Source: Streptomyces caniferus (GTDB lineage Bacteria > Actinomycetota > Actinomycetes > Streptomycetales > Streptomycetaceae). Taken from it: 64,000 nt of DNA. A program made the translations under genes and the position numbers. The number at the start of each line of letters is the position of its first letter. Positions within the stretch are counted from its first letter, which is position 1. The notes under the pieces are model-generated. The model worked only from the letters and a program-made list of their open reading frames with translations, searched no databases and was not told the origin of the DNA. Shown in pieces: positions 1 to 7,989 of this stretch. Location of the stretch: the NCBI RefSeq assembly GCF_009811555.1, contig NZ_BLIN01000001.1:62001-126000 (forward strand), given 5' to 3'.

Positions 1-10
1 CGCGCCGGTC

Positions 11-721
11 TCATGGGGCCGGCGTCAAGGTGGTGTTGGTACCTGGACAGCCAGCTGCCACCTTCTGCAGTTTGGTCCGCTCGGCGCGGTCGACCGTCAG
101 CTTCCAGCGGAGCTTCGCGGATACCCAGTCGGCGGCGTAGGTGCACGTCGCGTCCTTGGCCGGCGGCATCCATTCAGCCGGGTCCTTGTCTCCCTTGGTG
201 CGGTTGGGTCCCAGGCTGACGGCGACGAGGCTGCGTTCGCCGCCCAGGTCGTTGGCGTACTGCTCACGGCGCTGGGCGGTCCACTTCGAGGCGCCGGAGT
301 CCCATGCTTCAGCCAGGGGAACCACGTGGTCGATGTCGAGCTTGCGAGCATCGGTGACGGTCTTGTCGTCGTAGTACGAGCGCCAACTACCGCCGGTCAG
401 CTTGCAGCCCTTGCCCTGGCGCGGCTTCTTCACAGCCTCGGCGAGGAGGACTTCCTTGCGGGTGTCGCAACCGTCGTGGTCCTCGTCGGTCCACAGCCGG
501 AACTTGTCCCGCTCGTATCCGCTACGGGATTCGCGGGCCACCTTCAGCCGGCTTATCGAGTCCGACAGAGGCAGGATGCTGTCCTTGCCGTCGGAGGAAG
601 CGCTCGGTTTCGTCGAGGGCGGCTTCGCGTCTTGGTGAGGTGTGCCGGGAGTGCACGCGGCTGCGGAGAGCGTCAGCAGCGTGCAGGCCAGGGCGGTAGC
701 CAGGCGGCGCGCGGAGAACAT
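11..721 (-). CDS. secreted HNH endonuclease family protein (DUF1524/GmrSD-C-like)
   Basis: Predicted exported nuclease. Residues 1-23 give a basic start, a hydrophobic stretch and Cys23 in a lipobox-like SAAAC, which lacks the usual Leu at -3; export is likely and lipid anchoring possible. The HNH core is DIDHVVPLAEAW (129-140, His132 the probable general base), followed by GPNRTKGDKDPAEWMPP (171-187), the Asn-containing signature common to small Streptomyces HNH proteins. Residues 24-45 are a Pro/Ser/Lys linker typical of surface proteins. Length (236 aa) is normal for the family. It stands alone beside a CRISPR locus. Secretion argues for extracellular DNA degradation rather than internal defence, which is inference. 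Confidence 0.85.
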   Translation of the reverse strand: MFSARRLATALACTLLTLSAAACTPGTPHQDAKPPSTKPSASSDGKDSILPLSDSISRLKVARESRSGYERDKFRLWTDEDHDGCDTRKEVLLAEAVKKPRQGKGCKLTGGSWRSYYDDKTVTDARKLDIDHVVPLAEAWDSGASKWTAQRREQYANDLGGERSLVAVSLGPNRTKGDKDPAEWMPPAKDATCTYAADWVSAKLRWKLTVDRAERTKLQKVAAGCPGTNTTLTPAP

Positions 722-914
722 AAGGCTCCCGGGTCAGGCGAGATGGAGTCAGCGTCATGCGTCTACCCACCACACCTGGTCGCGTCAACCGATGGGGCAA
801 AATGGTCGGGTTGCCCGCGCGCCGCCCCAAGCATCCGAGGAGCGTGTGTGCCACGTCCGGGTGACTTTCACGGTTGTGGCGAACTGTCCAGCGTCGAAGG
901 ACGTCTGGCTGACC

Positions 915-1148
915 ATGGAAATCTCCGAAGAGCACCTGCGCGAGCCGGGCCTGGTCGTTTTCGACATCACCGCAGTCGACGAAGCGACCGCTACCGAGGC
1001 CGCGACCGCGCTCGGCGGGCTGTGGCTCTCCTCGGGGCCCTCCACACCTTGGCGCACCCCGGGGGAACCCGGCGTAACGGTCCGCGCCTACGCAGATCTT
1101 CGCCGCGGTCCGTTGCCCCGGGGCGGTCATGGCCCCAGCACCCGCTGA
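915..1148 (+). CDS. DUF6207 family small protein
   Basis: A 77-residue protein of unknown function. The pattern EEHLREPGLVVFDI, a middle ATALGGLW segment, then EPGVTVRAYADLR resembles the Streptomyces DUF6207 family as I recall it (a short start, PGLAVVDVAA, a variable middle, PGVRLRCYLDLR). The ATG at 915 is chosen because homology begins there; a GAAGGA sequence about 12 bases upstream could serve as ribosome binding site. The same frame is open further upstream, but that part has no family resemblance. It lies between the HNH nuclease and the CRISPR leader. The family call is from memory; no biochemical function is known to me. Confidence 0.6.
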   Translation: MEISEEHLREPGLVVFDITAVDEATATEAATALGGLWLSSGPSTPWRTPGEPGVTVRAYADLRRGPLPRGGHGPSTR

Positions 1149-1344
1149 ACACTCCGCCGCCAGCCCTCAGCAACGGACGGCCACCGCTTCGGCTCCGGCT
1201 CGACGCAGCTTGCGGGCCAGGCGCGTCACCTCGGGCAAGGTCCCCGAGTAGGCGCGAGGTCGCCAAGTACCGGTTGTCCGGCCCAAGAAGCGCAGACGAA
1301 GGTGCCCGCGGTGGGCACGCCCCTGGTGTGCCAGCCCAGCACAT

Positions 1345-1411
1345 TCAAGGAATGCGCCACCAGCATTCACAGGATCACGCAAAGCGCTTCCAACGTTGCA
1401 GGTCGCGAAGG
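1345..1411 (+). promoter_or_regulatory. CRISPR leader of the first, decayed array
   Basis: This segment ends directly at the first repeat and is clearly related to the sequence at 1750-1829 before the second array. Shared blocks in the same order are ACATTCA, a GAATCAC/GGATCAC block, GCAAAGCGC, AACG and GCAGGTCxCGAAGG. The position fixes the array direction as the plus strand. Confidence 0.65.
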
Positions 1412-1709
1412 GTGCTCGCCGCGCGAGCGGAGGTGGACCGGAGCGTAGTTCCTCGATGACGATCCCGGGGTAAGCATGGGCCGGATCTACGCCACCCCCG
1501 TGGTCTCCGCGCGAGCGGAGGTGAGCCGCAAACGGCCGCCGGAGACGTCCGTGGAGGCGCGTGGTCTCTGCGCGAGCGGAGGTGAACCGGAGACCGCCGA
1601 TGCTCTGGTGTCGGCCGAGCAGTGCTCTCCGCGCAGACGGCGGTGGGCCGCGGCAGTCCTCAATGGCATTGTGCGGGCCTGCCCATCGCGGCGACAAAGG
1701 TGAGCGGCC
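1412..1709 (+). CRISPR. Degenerate CRISPR array 1 (type I-E-like repeat)
   Basis: Four recognisable 29-base repeats lie at 1412-1440, 1500-1528, 1561-1589 and 1622-1650; a barely recognisable fifth is near 1683-1709. Each differs from the intact repeat of array 2 by one to several bases. The two intervals 1529-1560 and 1590-1621 are exactly 32 bases. The first interval (1441-1499) is 59 bases, too short for two spacers plus a repeat, so an internal deletion is likely. No acquisition seems to have occurred here for a long time, since even the leader-proximal repeat is mutated. Confidence 0.85.
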
Positions 1710-1749
1710 GTGCGCCGGTCAGTGCCTGCGAGAGGCCGTGCGGCCCCGG

Positions 1750-1829
1750 TACATTCAGGCGGGTGCATGACCGGCGTTCCTTGAATCACGAATCGGCAAA
1801 GCGCCCCTAACGCCGCAGGTCACGAAGGG
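1750..1829 (+). promoter_or_regulatory. CRISPR leader of the second array
   Basis: AT-richer stretch ending at the first perfect repeat of array 2. It is a diverged copy of 1345-1411, with the shared 3' part GCAGGTCACGAAGGG abutting the repeat. It should contain the promoter for the pre-crRNA and the integration signals. Confidence 0.65.
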
Positions 1830-2655
1830 GTGCTCTCCGCGCGAGCGGAGGTGAACCGTTCTGGCCCGCCAGCTCCAGCCCGATCTTGGCGGTGCTCTCC
1901 GCGCGAGCGGAGGTGAACCGTAGGGGCAACGTCCGACCCGAACGATGCCATCGTGCTCTCCGCGCGAGCGGAGGTGAACCGTCGAAATGGTCTGCGGCCA
2001 GATCAGCCATGAGGTGCTCTCCGCGCGAGCGGAGGTGAACCGTTCACGATCTGCGACGACACGGAGCTGCGGGCGTGCTCTCCGCGCGAGCGGAGGTGAA
2101 CCGGTCGGGGACGGCCCGACCTACCGGTGGTGGCTGTGCTCTCCGCGCGAGCGGAGGTGAACCGGTACTTCGTCAACGGCCAGCGCACCTCGCCGGGTGC
2201 TCTCCGCGCGAGCGGAGGTGAACCGCCCCAGATGCCGCCGGCCGCGGCCCACACCCCGTGCTCTCCGCGCGAGCGGAGGTGAACCGGACAAGCTCTACGG
2301 CCGCCTGACGAAGGGGGAGCCCTCTCCGCGCGAGCGGAGGTGAACCGAGTCTGGCCCAGGATGCCACCCGCCGGATGTCGTGCTCTCCGCGTGGGCGGAG
2401 GTGAGCCGGTAGGTGTAGGCCGCATACTCGGTGCCGGGCGGTGCTCTCCGCGTGGGCGGAGGTGAGCCGTACCAGTAACGGATGCAGTTTCAGATTCAGC
2501 AGTGCTCTCCGTGTGGTGGGCGGAGGTGAGCCGGTTCAGGTCCTTCCCATCGACGACATTGACGGGTGCCCTCCGCGCAGGCGGAGGTGAACCGCGAATT
2601 CGCCGGTCCCAGCCGTTACCTGGGGTGTGCTCTCCGCACAGGCGGAGCAGGCGGA
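1830..2655 (+). CRISPR. CRISPR array 2, 14 repeats and 13 spacers (type I-E-like)
   Basis: Repeats of 29 bases begin GTGCTCTCCGCGCGAGCGGA and end GGTGAACCG. They start at 1830, 1892, 1953, 2014, 2075, 2136, 2197, 2258, 2319, 2380, 2441, 2502, 2566 and 2627. Spacers are 32 bases, except the first, which is 33. Repeats 1-8 are identical and repeat 9 has a changed start. Repeats 10-11 carry GTGGGCGGA and GAGCCG variants, repeat 12 has a 3-base insertion, and repeat 14 is broken. Decay at the distal end and uniform proximal repeats agree with a leader on the left. Repeat and spacer length match Streptomyces type I-E arrays. No cas gene lies within this window. Confidence 0.97.
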
Positions 2656-2737
2656 GCAGCGTTGCTTCTCTTGCACCACAGCGCAAGCCGGGGAACTGCA
2701 GCGCCGCACCATCACCCTCACTCCCGCTGAGTCCGCG

Positions 2738-3067
2738 ATGGCCTGGCTGCACAGTCGCCTGGCGAGGGTCTCTTTCGCCGACGTGCCCATGACTGGCCTA
2801 CTCCTTCGATGTCCAGACGAGGAGCGCGGTCCGGACGCCTTCGACTCCATGGTGGATACCGAGCTGGCCCGCCAAGGAATGCCGGTACTGGGCAGGCTTC
2901 CACAGCCTCCTCGCCGCAGCCCGCACCGGACGGTGCGCGACCATCTCCCCGCAGAGCAGCGAGCGTTCGTGATCGAGCAGGGCGCCCAGGTCCGTCGGGG
3001 CCTTGGCCCAGCGCGAGCGGACGCAACCGTGTTCCTCACTGCCCTGCGTGAGTACTCAGGGTTCTGA
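2738..3067 (+). CDS. hypothetical protein or gene remnant downstream of CRISPR
   Basis: An open frame with reasonable but not strong actinobacterial codon bias (third positions mostly G/C) and no recognised domain. It contains an acidic segment RCPDEERGPDAFDSM and a charged C-terminus ending REYSGF. The frame is open back into the last, broken CRISPR repeat at 2627, so the original start may have been lost when the array and this DNA were joined. I chose the first internal ATG; no convincing ribosome binding site is visible. It may be the 3' remnant of a longer gene. The opposite strand is also open but shows no protein-like composition. Confidence 0.25.
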   Translation: MAWLHSRLARVSFADVPMTGLLLRCPDEERGPDAFDSMVDTELARQGMPVLGRLPQPPRRSPHRTVRDHLPAEQRAFVIEQGAQVRRGLGPARADATVFLTALREYSGF

Positions 3068-3279
3068 TACGGGCAAAGCACCGCGCCCCCGATCCGGTCC
3101 GTGGCCGCGTCGGGGGCCAGAACTGACAATGCCCGCCAGAGTCTTCAGGTATCTGCGCCCGGTGCACGGCCTACCAGTCCATGCCCCCCACGGCTCAAAT
3201 CACGTGGCATTCATAAGCCGAGACGGAGAAAGCCCAGGTCGGACCGGTTCAGCGCATGCACAGCTTGGGCCTTTCGGTG

Positions 3280-4374
3280 TCAGGCCGGATACCACATCCC
3301 ACTGCCCGCGACCCGCATCTCCTCCAGCCACATCTGCAGAGCGACTCTGTTCACCTCGGTTACCTGATAGCTCCTGCTACGGACAACCTCCCGCGCCCCT
3401 GGCGACCACTCTGCCGTCGCAACGAGCAAGCCTTGCTGCGCACCTTCCCAAGCGACGTCTGCAGCCAGGGCCTTCACCACCACCTTGTCGATCTCTCGCC
3501 TCACGCGCTTGCACTGAATGAGGAGCGTGGGTGGCGAGACGTCGGCGGTGAGAGACTCATCCCAGACTCGAATGTCCACTCCGTTGTCGTTCCTTCCGGG
3601 CCCGATTTCCACCTGAAATCCCGCCCGATGGAAATACTCGGCAACGAGCCCTTCAAACTTTCTCCAGTGGATCGACCCGATGGCCTCATAGTTGGCGGCC
3701 AAATAGTTAACGAAGCGCTGGTCGAAGAATCTTCCATACGAAGCCATTACCGACTCCGACGAGAAAAGTTCGGACAGGTCTAGGATGTCATCCCAATTCC
3801 GCCGCAAGCCCAGCACAATCGGACTTCGCGCCGCGCGAAACTGCATCTCATCAACCACAGCAGCGACGGCATCCGCGAAATCCCGGCCGTGGAGGCGCAG
3901 GGCTTCCGCTACACACTCACGAGCCCCCACGTCTGGTATCCCATACTCAAGCTGCGGGATGTGCACGGCAGGGAGGTATCGGGTAGCGCGAAATTGGCCT
4001 ACCAGATCGGAACCTGCTCCCGGAATTGCGCATTCTTTGGAGACTACCCCGGGTCTCACAACACGCTCCATCATGAAGGCGACTGCCCGTGCTACCAGCT
4101 CCCCATCTCCGACCCTTTCGGATACGCGCGGAATCACCCCCTGACTAGCAGCGATTGCGCCACGCAACCCAAGACGTTCGAGAGCGCTGCGCCCGAATAC
4201 CTCATTCACTTGCTTATAGTCAGAGATCGGGAATTCCAGCATCGCCTCACGGACAATATGGCCCAGCTCAACCTCCGTGACGCTGAGTCCTATCCGGATT
4301 CCAACAAGTTCCGCAAGCCATTCGAGCAGCGACCGATCGAGAGACCAGTCCCGGGAAGCGCACTTGGAACACAT
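3280..4374 (-). CDS. Mrr-like restriction endonuclease
   Basis: The C-terminal third is an Mrr_cat/PD-(D/E)XK nuclease domain: FEGLVAEYF with Glu241, NGVDIRV with Asp267 and LIQCKR with Gln287 and Lys289, followed by helices containing GAQQGLLVAT. Such domains cut modified or foreign DNA. The N-terminal 230 residues are helical and not recognised; a CSKC motif at 2-5 could bind metal. Base composition is clearly less G+C-rich than the flanking chromosome, suggesting acquisition by transfer. Its start lies about 160 bases from the truncated glycosyltransferase. No methyltransferase or second subunit is adjacent, so it may act alone, as Mrr does in type IV restriction. The substrate is inference. 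Confidence 0.8.
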   Translation of the reverse strand: MCSKCASRDWSLDRSLLEWLAELVGIRIGLSVTEVELGHIVREAMLEFPISDYKQVNEVFGRSALERLGLRGAIAASQGVIPRVSERVGDGELVARAVAFMMERVVRPGVVSKECAIPGAGSDLVGQFRATRYLPAVHIPQLEYGIPDVGARECVAEALRLHGRDFADAVAAVVDEMQFRAARSPIVLGLRRNWDDILDLSELFSSESVMASYGRFFDQRFVNYLAANYEAIGSIHWRKFEGLVAEYFHRAGFQVEIGPGRNDNGVDIRVWDESLTADVSPPTLLIQCKRVRREIDKVVVKALAADVAWEGAQQGLLVATAEWSPGAREVVRSRSYQVTEVNRVALQMWLEEMRVAGSGMWYPA

Positions 4375-4531
4375 AGCCCCACTCCTCCAGCACCGCGTGA
4401 CAGCGCCGCTACATCCTGCTCAAAAGCTCAGAATCCGAGCCCATCCGCTCCGCGATAGATCGCACGCGGCGCGACCAGAGTGACGCCCCATCAGGTTCGA
4501 GTGATGATACGTCAGCTAAGTCAGCATTGAG

Positions 4532-5077
4532 TCAGCATGCATCCTGCCAGAGGTGGTGGCAGATGGCGGCACATGCACATGCACCAATCCGCTCCGCATC
4601 ACCTCTGAGCTGCATAGATGCTGGCCAACCCACTACACCCGCGACATTGCCCCAAACCCGGTGCCAATGGAAGCCGAAGAGGTACTCGGTGGAGCGTCCG
4701 CGCTCCCAGAGCGTGCGGGTATGGCGGGTGCGGACGGTGCCTGCCGCGACCGTGACGCCGGGGTCGTCGAAGACGGGCAGGACGGTCTCGATGTAGTCCG
4801 GGGCCAGGACGGTGTCCGCGTCGACGGCCAGGACGAGGTCGGTGGTGCACTGCGGAAGGGCGTAGTTCTGGGCCTTGGCCTTGCTGCCGAGATTGCGCGG
4901 CGGACGCAGTACGGTGACACCGTGTGAGGCCGCCACCTCGCCCGTACGGTCCGTGGAGGCGTCGTCCACGACCAGGATCCGGTCAGGCCGGACCGTTTGC
5001 CGGGCGAGCGACTCCAGTGTGGCCGGCAGCCCCTCCTCCTCGTTGTGAGCGGGCACGATGACGGTGATGGTGTGCAA
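4532..5077 (-). pseudogene. truncated family 2 glycosyltransferase
   Basis: The N-terminal GT-A domain is intact: TITVIVPAHNEEEGLP, ILVVDDASTDRT and AVDADTVL (the DxD metal site), continuing to HWHRVWGNVAG near residue 147. Homology then stops and the frame ends after about 30 unrelated, Cys-rich residues. Family members run to about 300-450 aa with acceptor-site motifs and usually membrane helices, so the 3' half is missing. The junction near 4600-4640 is also where low-GC island DNA begins, so insertion or deletion with the island probably broke the gene. The TTG start at 5077 is supported by AGGGGG eight bases upstream. Confidence 0.75.
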
Positions 5078-5183
5078 CTCGATTTCCCCCTGTCTTGCGG
5101 ATCGCGCCGACTACGACCGTGATCAGTCCGATCACGCCGTAGACCATGGTGCTGATGCCGATGAACGGCAGTCCTCCGTGCAT
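4983..5183 (-). CDS. small membrane protein overlapping the glycosyltransferase start
   Basis: The first 30 residues form one good transmembrane helix (FIGISTMVYGVIGLITVVVGA) followed by basic residues. From about residue 37 the frame runs out of phase over the glycosyltransferase start and becomes His/Arg/Gly-rich, which does not look selected. Either this is a short translationally coupled membrane protein, or the helix once formed the N-terminal anchor of the glycosyltransferase and a frameshift separated them. The glycosyltransferase has its own ribosome binding site, which favours the first view. Confidence 0.35.
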   Translation of the reverse strand: MHGGLPFIGISTMVYGVIGLITVVVGAIRKTGGNRVAHHHRHRARSQRGGGAAGHTGVARPANGPA

Positions 5184-5274
5184 GTCACCGACGGTAGCGG
5201 CGCGGCGCCTCGCGCAGTTCCGGAGGCCACCTCCTGTGGATAACCCGGCGGGGGGAGGGGGACGGGAAGAGCGT

Positions 5275-6132
5275 TCAGGAAGCGGACGGCGATTGCGGTG
5301 CCGTGTCGCGTTGCTGGTCGAGCAGGCGGGTGCGGAAGAGGTCGAGCACGTCGTCGAGCGCCGCGCGGGTCGGCTGGCCGGGTTCGTCGATGAGGTGCTC
5401 GGTCAGCACGGAGTGCGGGGGCAGTACGGCATCGGGATTCGCGGCGTCGTCGTCCAGTTCGACGGCGGTGAACGCGTCACCGAGTTCACGGCGCAGAAAG
5501 TCGAACCGATCGCCCGGCACCAGCCGGTCCGAACGGAAGCGCAGCCCCATCACCCCGAGGCCCTCCCGCTCGCAGCGGCCCCGGACAGCGGCGAGGTCCT
5601 CGGCGGAGATATCGATGCGTGCGGCCCGGCTCTTGGTGACGGGCAGCGGCAGGGACGGCTGGGACAGAACTGGGGCGATGAGACGCTCATCGGCGGCCAT
5701 GGCCAAGGCGAAGCCGCCGGTGAGGCACATTCCGACGGCCCCTACGCCCGGGCCGCCGCACCGCTGATGCTCGTGCGCGGCCAGCGCCCGCAGCCAGGTC
5801 ACCACGGGCGACGCTTTCCCGGTGGCCAGCACGGTGAATTCCCGGCTGACGCACACCTTCCACATCGACGAGGCCGTGTAGAGCCCTGCCTTCAAACGGC
5901 CGGCGGATGCGGGGTCGGCATCGCGGCCGGGTGTGCCGAACAGCACCGGGAGGACGGCCGTGCAGCCGATGGCGGCGACGCGTTCCGCGAACCGCAGCAC
6001 CTTGGGCGTGATGCCGGGTATTTCCGCCATCACGATCACCGCGGGCCCCGTCCCGCGCCGCAGGATCCGACGGGTGGCGCCGTCATGCGTGAAGGTGCTG
6101 CGGTCGAATCCGGTCAGGTCGTGATCTGGCAT
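5275..6132 (-). CDS. dienelactone hydrolase family protein
   Basis: Alpha/beta hydrolase of the dienelactone hydrolase family, cytoplasmic. The nucleophile elbow is GMCLTGG with Cys136 in place of Ser, the hallmark of the family. VIVMAEIPGITP (33-44) is the oxyanion strand-loop, and the acid and His would lie in the C-terminal part (PPHSVLTEHL carries a candidate His). Length (285 aa) is slightly above the usual 230-250 because of a Ser/Gln-rich C-terminal tail. The natural substrate is unknown; no catechol-pathway genes are nearby. It is transcribed alone, with a long non-coding stretch upstream on its own strand. Confidence 0.85.
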   Translation of the reverse strand: MPDHDLTGFDRSTFTHDGATRRILRRGTGPAVIVMAEIPGITPKVLRFAERVAAIGCTAVLPVLFGTPGRDADPASAGRLKAGLYTASSMWKVCVSREFTVLATGKASPVVTWLRALAAHEHQRCGGPGVGAVGMCLTGGFALAMAADERLIAPVLSQPSLPLPVTKSRAARIDISAEDLAAVRGRCEREGLGVMGLRFRSDRLVPGDRFDFLRRELGDAFTAVELDDDAANPDAVLPPHSVLTEHLIDEPGQPTRAALDDVLDLFRTRLLDQQRDTAPQSPSAS

Positions 6133-6700
6133 GGGTCTCCGCCGTTCTGGTCGGTGCTGGTCGGTACCGGTCGGGTGTGGGGGCTGATCGACGTGGGTGC
6201 GGATCGGGTGGGTGCTGATCGGTGTTGGTGCTGGTGGTGCGGGCGCGGGCGCGGTGCGGATGGTGCGGGTGCGGTGCGGGTGGTGCCGGTGCCGCCCGGT
6301 TGCCGGTCCGGGGCTACCCGGCCTCCGGTCCGGGACTGCTCTGTGCGCCGACGCCCTGGACTGCGTGTCGCCTCACCCCGGCCCCGATGGCTCAACGCGA
6401 GGCTACCCAGGGTCCGTTGGAAACCATGGACACATCGCGCCACTCGGCTCACCACCTGCACACCGACACCCCCACCAGCCGACCACCAACTGACCGCCAA
6501 CTGACAAGCAACCGACCAGCAACCCACCGCCACCTCACGACCGGCGAACCACCAACCAGCCGCCCGCTCACCCCATCTGGCCGCCGGCAGCCTCAGGGCC
6601 CGGCCGCCGCGAAGGTGCGGCACCCGGCCCCAGCCTCACCCCGCCGAGCGCGACACGGCACCACAGACCCCGGACCGTCGCAGCCGCGGAACACAACGAC
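6133..6700. other. non-coding, repetitive intergenic region
   Basis: No protein-like frame was found. 6150-6300 is G-rich, with many imperfect GGTGCGG/GGTGCTGATCGG units, and 6470-6540 has short CCAACTGACC/GCAACCGACC units. It should contain the promoter of the dienelactone hydrolase gene (near 6133), but I cannot pick it out. Confidence 0.5.
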
Positions 6701-6741
6701 GCCGGCCGCCGCGCCCCGTGGGGGCGAGCGCGGCGGCCGGC
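6701..6741 (-). terminator. strong hairpin terminator of the subtilase gene
   Basis: A perfect 14-bp inverted repeat pairs 6701-6714 (GCCGGCCGCCGCGC) with 6728-6741, enclosing a loop that itself contains CCCC/GGGG. It starts 25 bases after the stop codon of the protease gene. Confidence 0.8.
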
Positions 6742-6766
6742 GTGTGGAGCTGAGGAAGTGAGGTGG

Positions 6767-7972
6767 TTACTCGACGACCTTCAGCAGCTTGTTGGGCGTG
6801 CCCTCGCTCGGGTTGCTGATCTTGTCGGCCGTGGCGCCGGACGTGAGGGCCTTCTCCACGTCCGCCGGCTTGGCGTCCTTGTGACCGGCCAGGTAGACCG
6901 CGGCGGCACCGACGACGTGGGGGGTCGCCATGGACGTACCGGAGATGGTCTTGGTGGCGTCGTCGCCGCTGTTCCAGTCCGAGGTGATGTCGGAGCCGGG
7001 CGCGTACAGGTCGACCGCGCTGCCGAAGTTGGAGAAGTCGGACTGCTTGTCGTCCTTGGTGCTGGAGGCCACCGTGATGGCCTCCTTCACGCGGGCCGGG
7101 GAGCTCTGGCCCGCGTCGGACGACTCGTTGCCCGCCGCGACACCGAAGGTGACGCCGGCGTCGACGGCCTTCTTCACGGCCGCGTCCAGCGCCTCGTCCA
7201 CGCCGCCGCCGAGCGACATGTTGGCGACCGAGGGGCCCTTGTGGTTCTTGGTGACCCAGTCGATGCCCGCGACGACCTGCTCGGTGGTGCCGGAGCCCTG
7301 ACCGTCGAGGACCTTGACGGCCACGACCTTGGCCTTCTTGGCGACGCCGTGCTCGGTACCGGCGATGGTGCCGGCGACGTGCGTGCCATGGCCGTTGTCG
7401 TCCTCGGCCTTGTCGCCCTTGTCGATGGCGTTGAAGCCGTACGACGCGCGACCGCCGAAGTCCTTGTGGCTGATGTGGATGCCGGTGTCGATGACGTAGG
7501 CGGTGACACCCTCACCCGCGGCGTCGGGGTAGGTGTACTTCTTGTCGCCCTTGGTGTCCGCCTGGTCGATACGGTCCAGGCCCCAAGAAGGCGGGTTGGC
7601 CTGGCTGCCGTCGATGTGGAACTTCTTGTTCTGGACGACCTTGTCGACGGACGGGTCGGCGGCGAGCTGCCGGGCCTCTTCCGCGCTCAGACCGGTCGCC
7701 GAGAAGCCGTCGATGGCGGAGGAGTACTGGCGCTTGACCTCGCCGCCGTACTTGGACGCCAGGTCACCGCTCTCGGCGGTGCGCACGGACTTCTTCAGCA
7801 TGACGATGTAGCTGCCGTTCACGGCGCCCTTGGCCTCGGCACCGTAGATCTTGCCCTCGGCGGCAGGCGACGCACCCGCGGTGACCGCGGTGACGGCGGC
7901 GATACCAGTGGCGGCAACCGCGGCGGATATCGCCGTGACGAGCCGCTTCTTGCTGGAACGCTTGTGAGCCAT
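6767..7972 (-). CDS. secreted S8 family serine protease (subtilisin-like) with I9 propeptide
   Basis: Extracellular subtilase. Residues 1-34 are a Sec signal peptide (HKRSSKKR, hydrophobic core, AGASPA). Residues about 52-118 match the inhibitor I9 propeptide (SYIVMLKKSV..., ending VVQNKKF), and the mature enzyme begins near PPSWGLDRID. The catalytic triad is Asp162 (YVIDTGI), His195 (NGHGTHVAGT) and Ser347 (SGTSMATPH), with oxyanion Asn282 (AAGN). Length (401 aa) is typical of the Streptomyces aqualysin/proteinase K group. It is a single gene with its own terminator. The ribosome binding site lies inside a hairpin (7975-7989), and the upstream region is AT-rich. It probably serves peptide nutrition. 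Confidence 0.95.
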   Translation of the reverse strand: MAHKRSSKKRLVTAISAAVAATGIAAVTAVTAGASPAAEGKIYGAEAKGAVNGSYIVMLKKSVRTAESGDLASKYGGEVKRQYSSAIDGFSATGLSAEEARQLAADPSVDKVVQNKKFHIDGSQANPPSWGLDRIDQADTKGDKKYTYPDAAGEGVTAYVIDTGIHISHKDFGGRASYGFNAIDKGDKAEDDNGHGTHVAGTIAGTEHGVAKKAKVVAVKVLDGQGSGTTEQVVAGIDWVTKNHKGPSVANMSLGGGVDEALDAAVKKAVDAGVTFGVAAGNESSDAGQSSPARVKEAITVASSTKDDKQSDFSNFGSAVDLYAPGSDITSDWNSGDDATKTISGTSMATPHVVGAAAVYLAGHKDAKPADVEKALTSGATADKISNPSEGTPNKLLKVVE

Positions 7973-7974
7973 TG

Positions 7975-7989
7975 CGAGGATTCTCCTCG
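7975..7989 (-). promoter_or_regulatory. hairpin covering the subtilase ribosome binding site
   Basis: CGAGGA-TTC-TCCTCG is a perfect 6-bp inverted repeat with a 3-base loop. On the coding strand one arm is the GAGGAG ribosome binding site, ten bases before the ATG. Pairing would occlude initiation, but the stem is short, so an effect is only a possibility. Confidence 0.4.

Noticed and set aside
1167..1350. Possible transposase remnant on the minus strand (RFLGRTTGTWRPRAYSGTLP region)
   Set aside because: The short stretch has a vaguely transposase-like strand/helix order but no DDE or DEDD residues, no inverted repeats and no clear family match.
2003..2752. Minus-strand open frames through the CRISPR array (repeated HLRSRGEH / SPPLARRAP / RFTSARAES peptides)
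   Set aside because: They are translations of the repeats in successive frames, a common annotation artefact; no protein homology or start signal.
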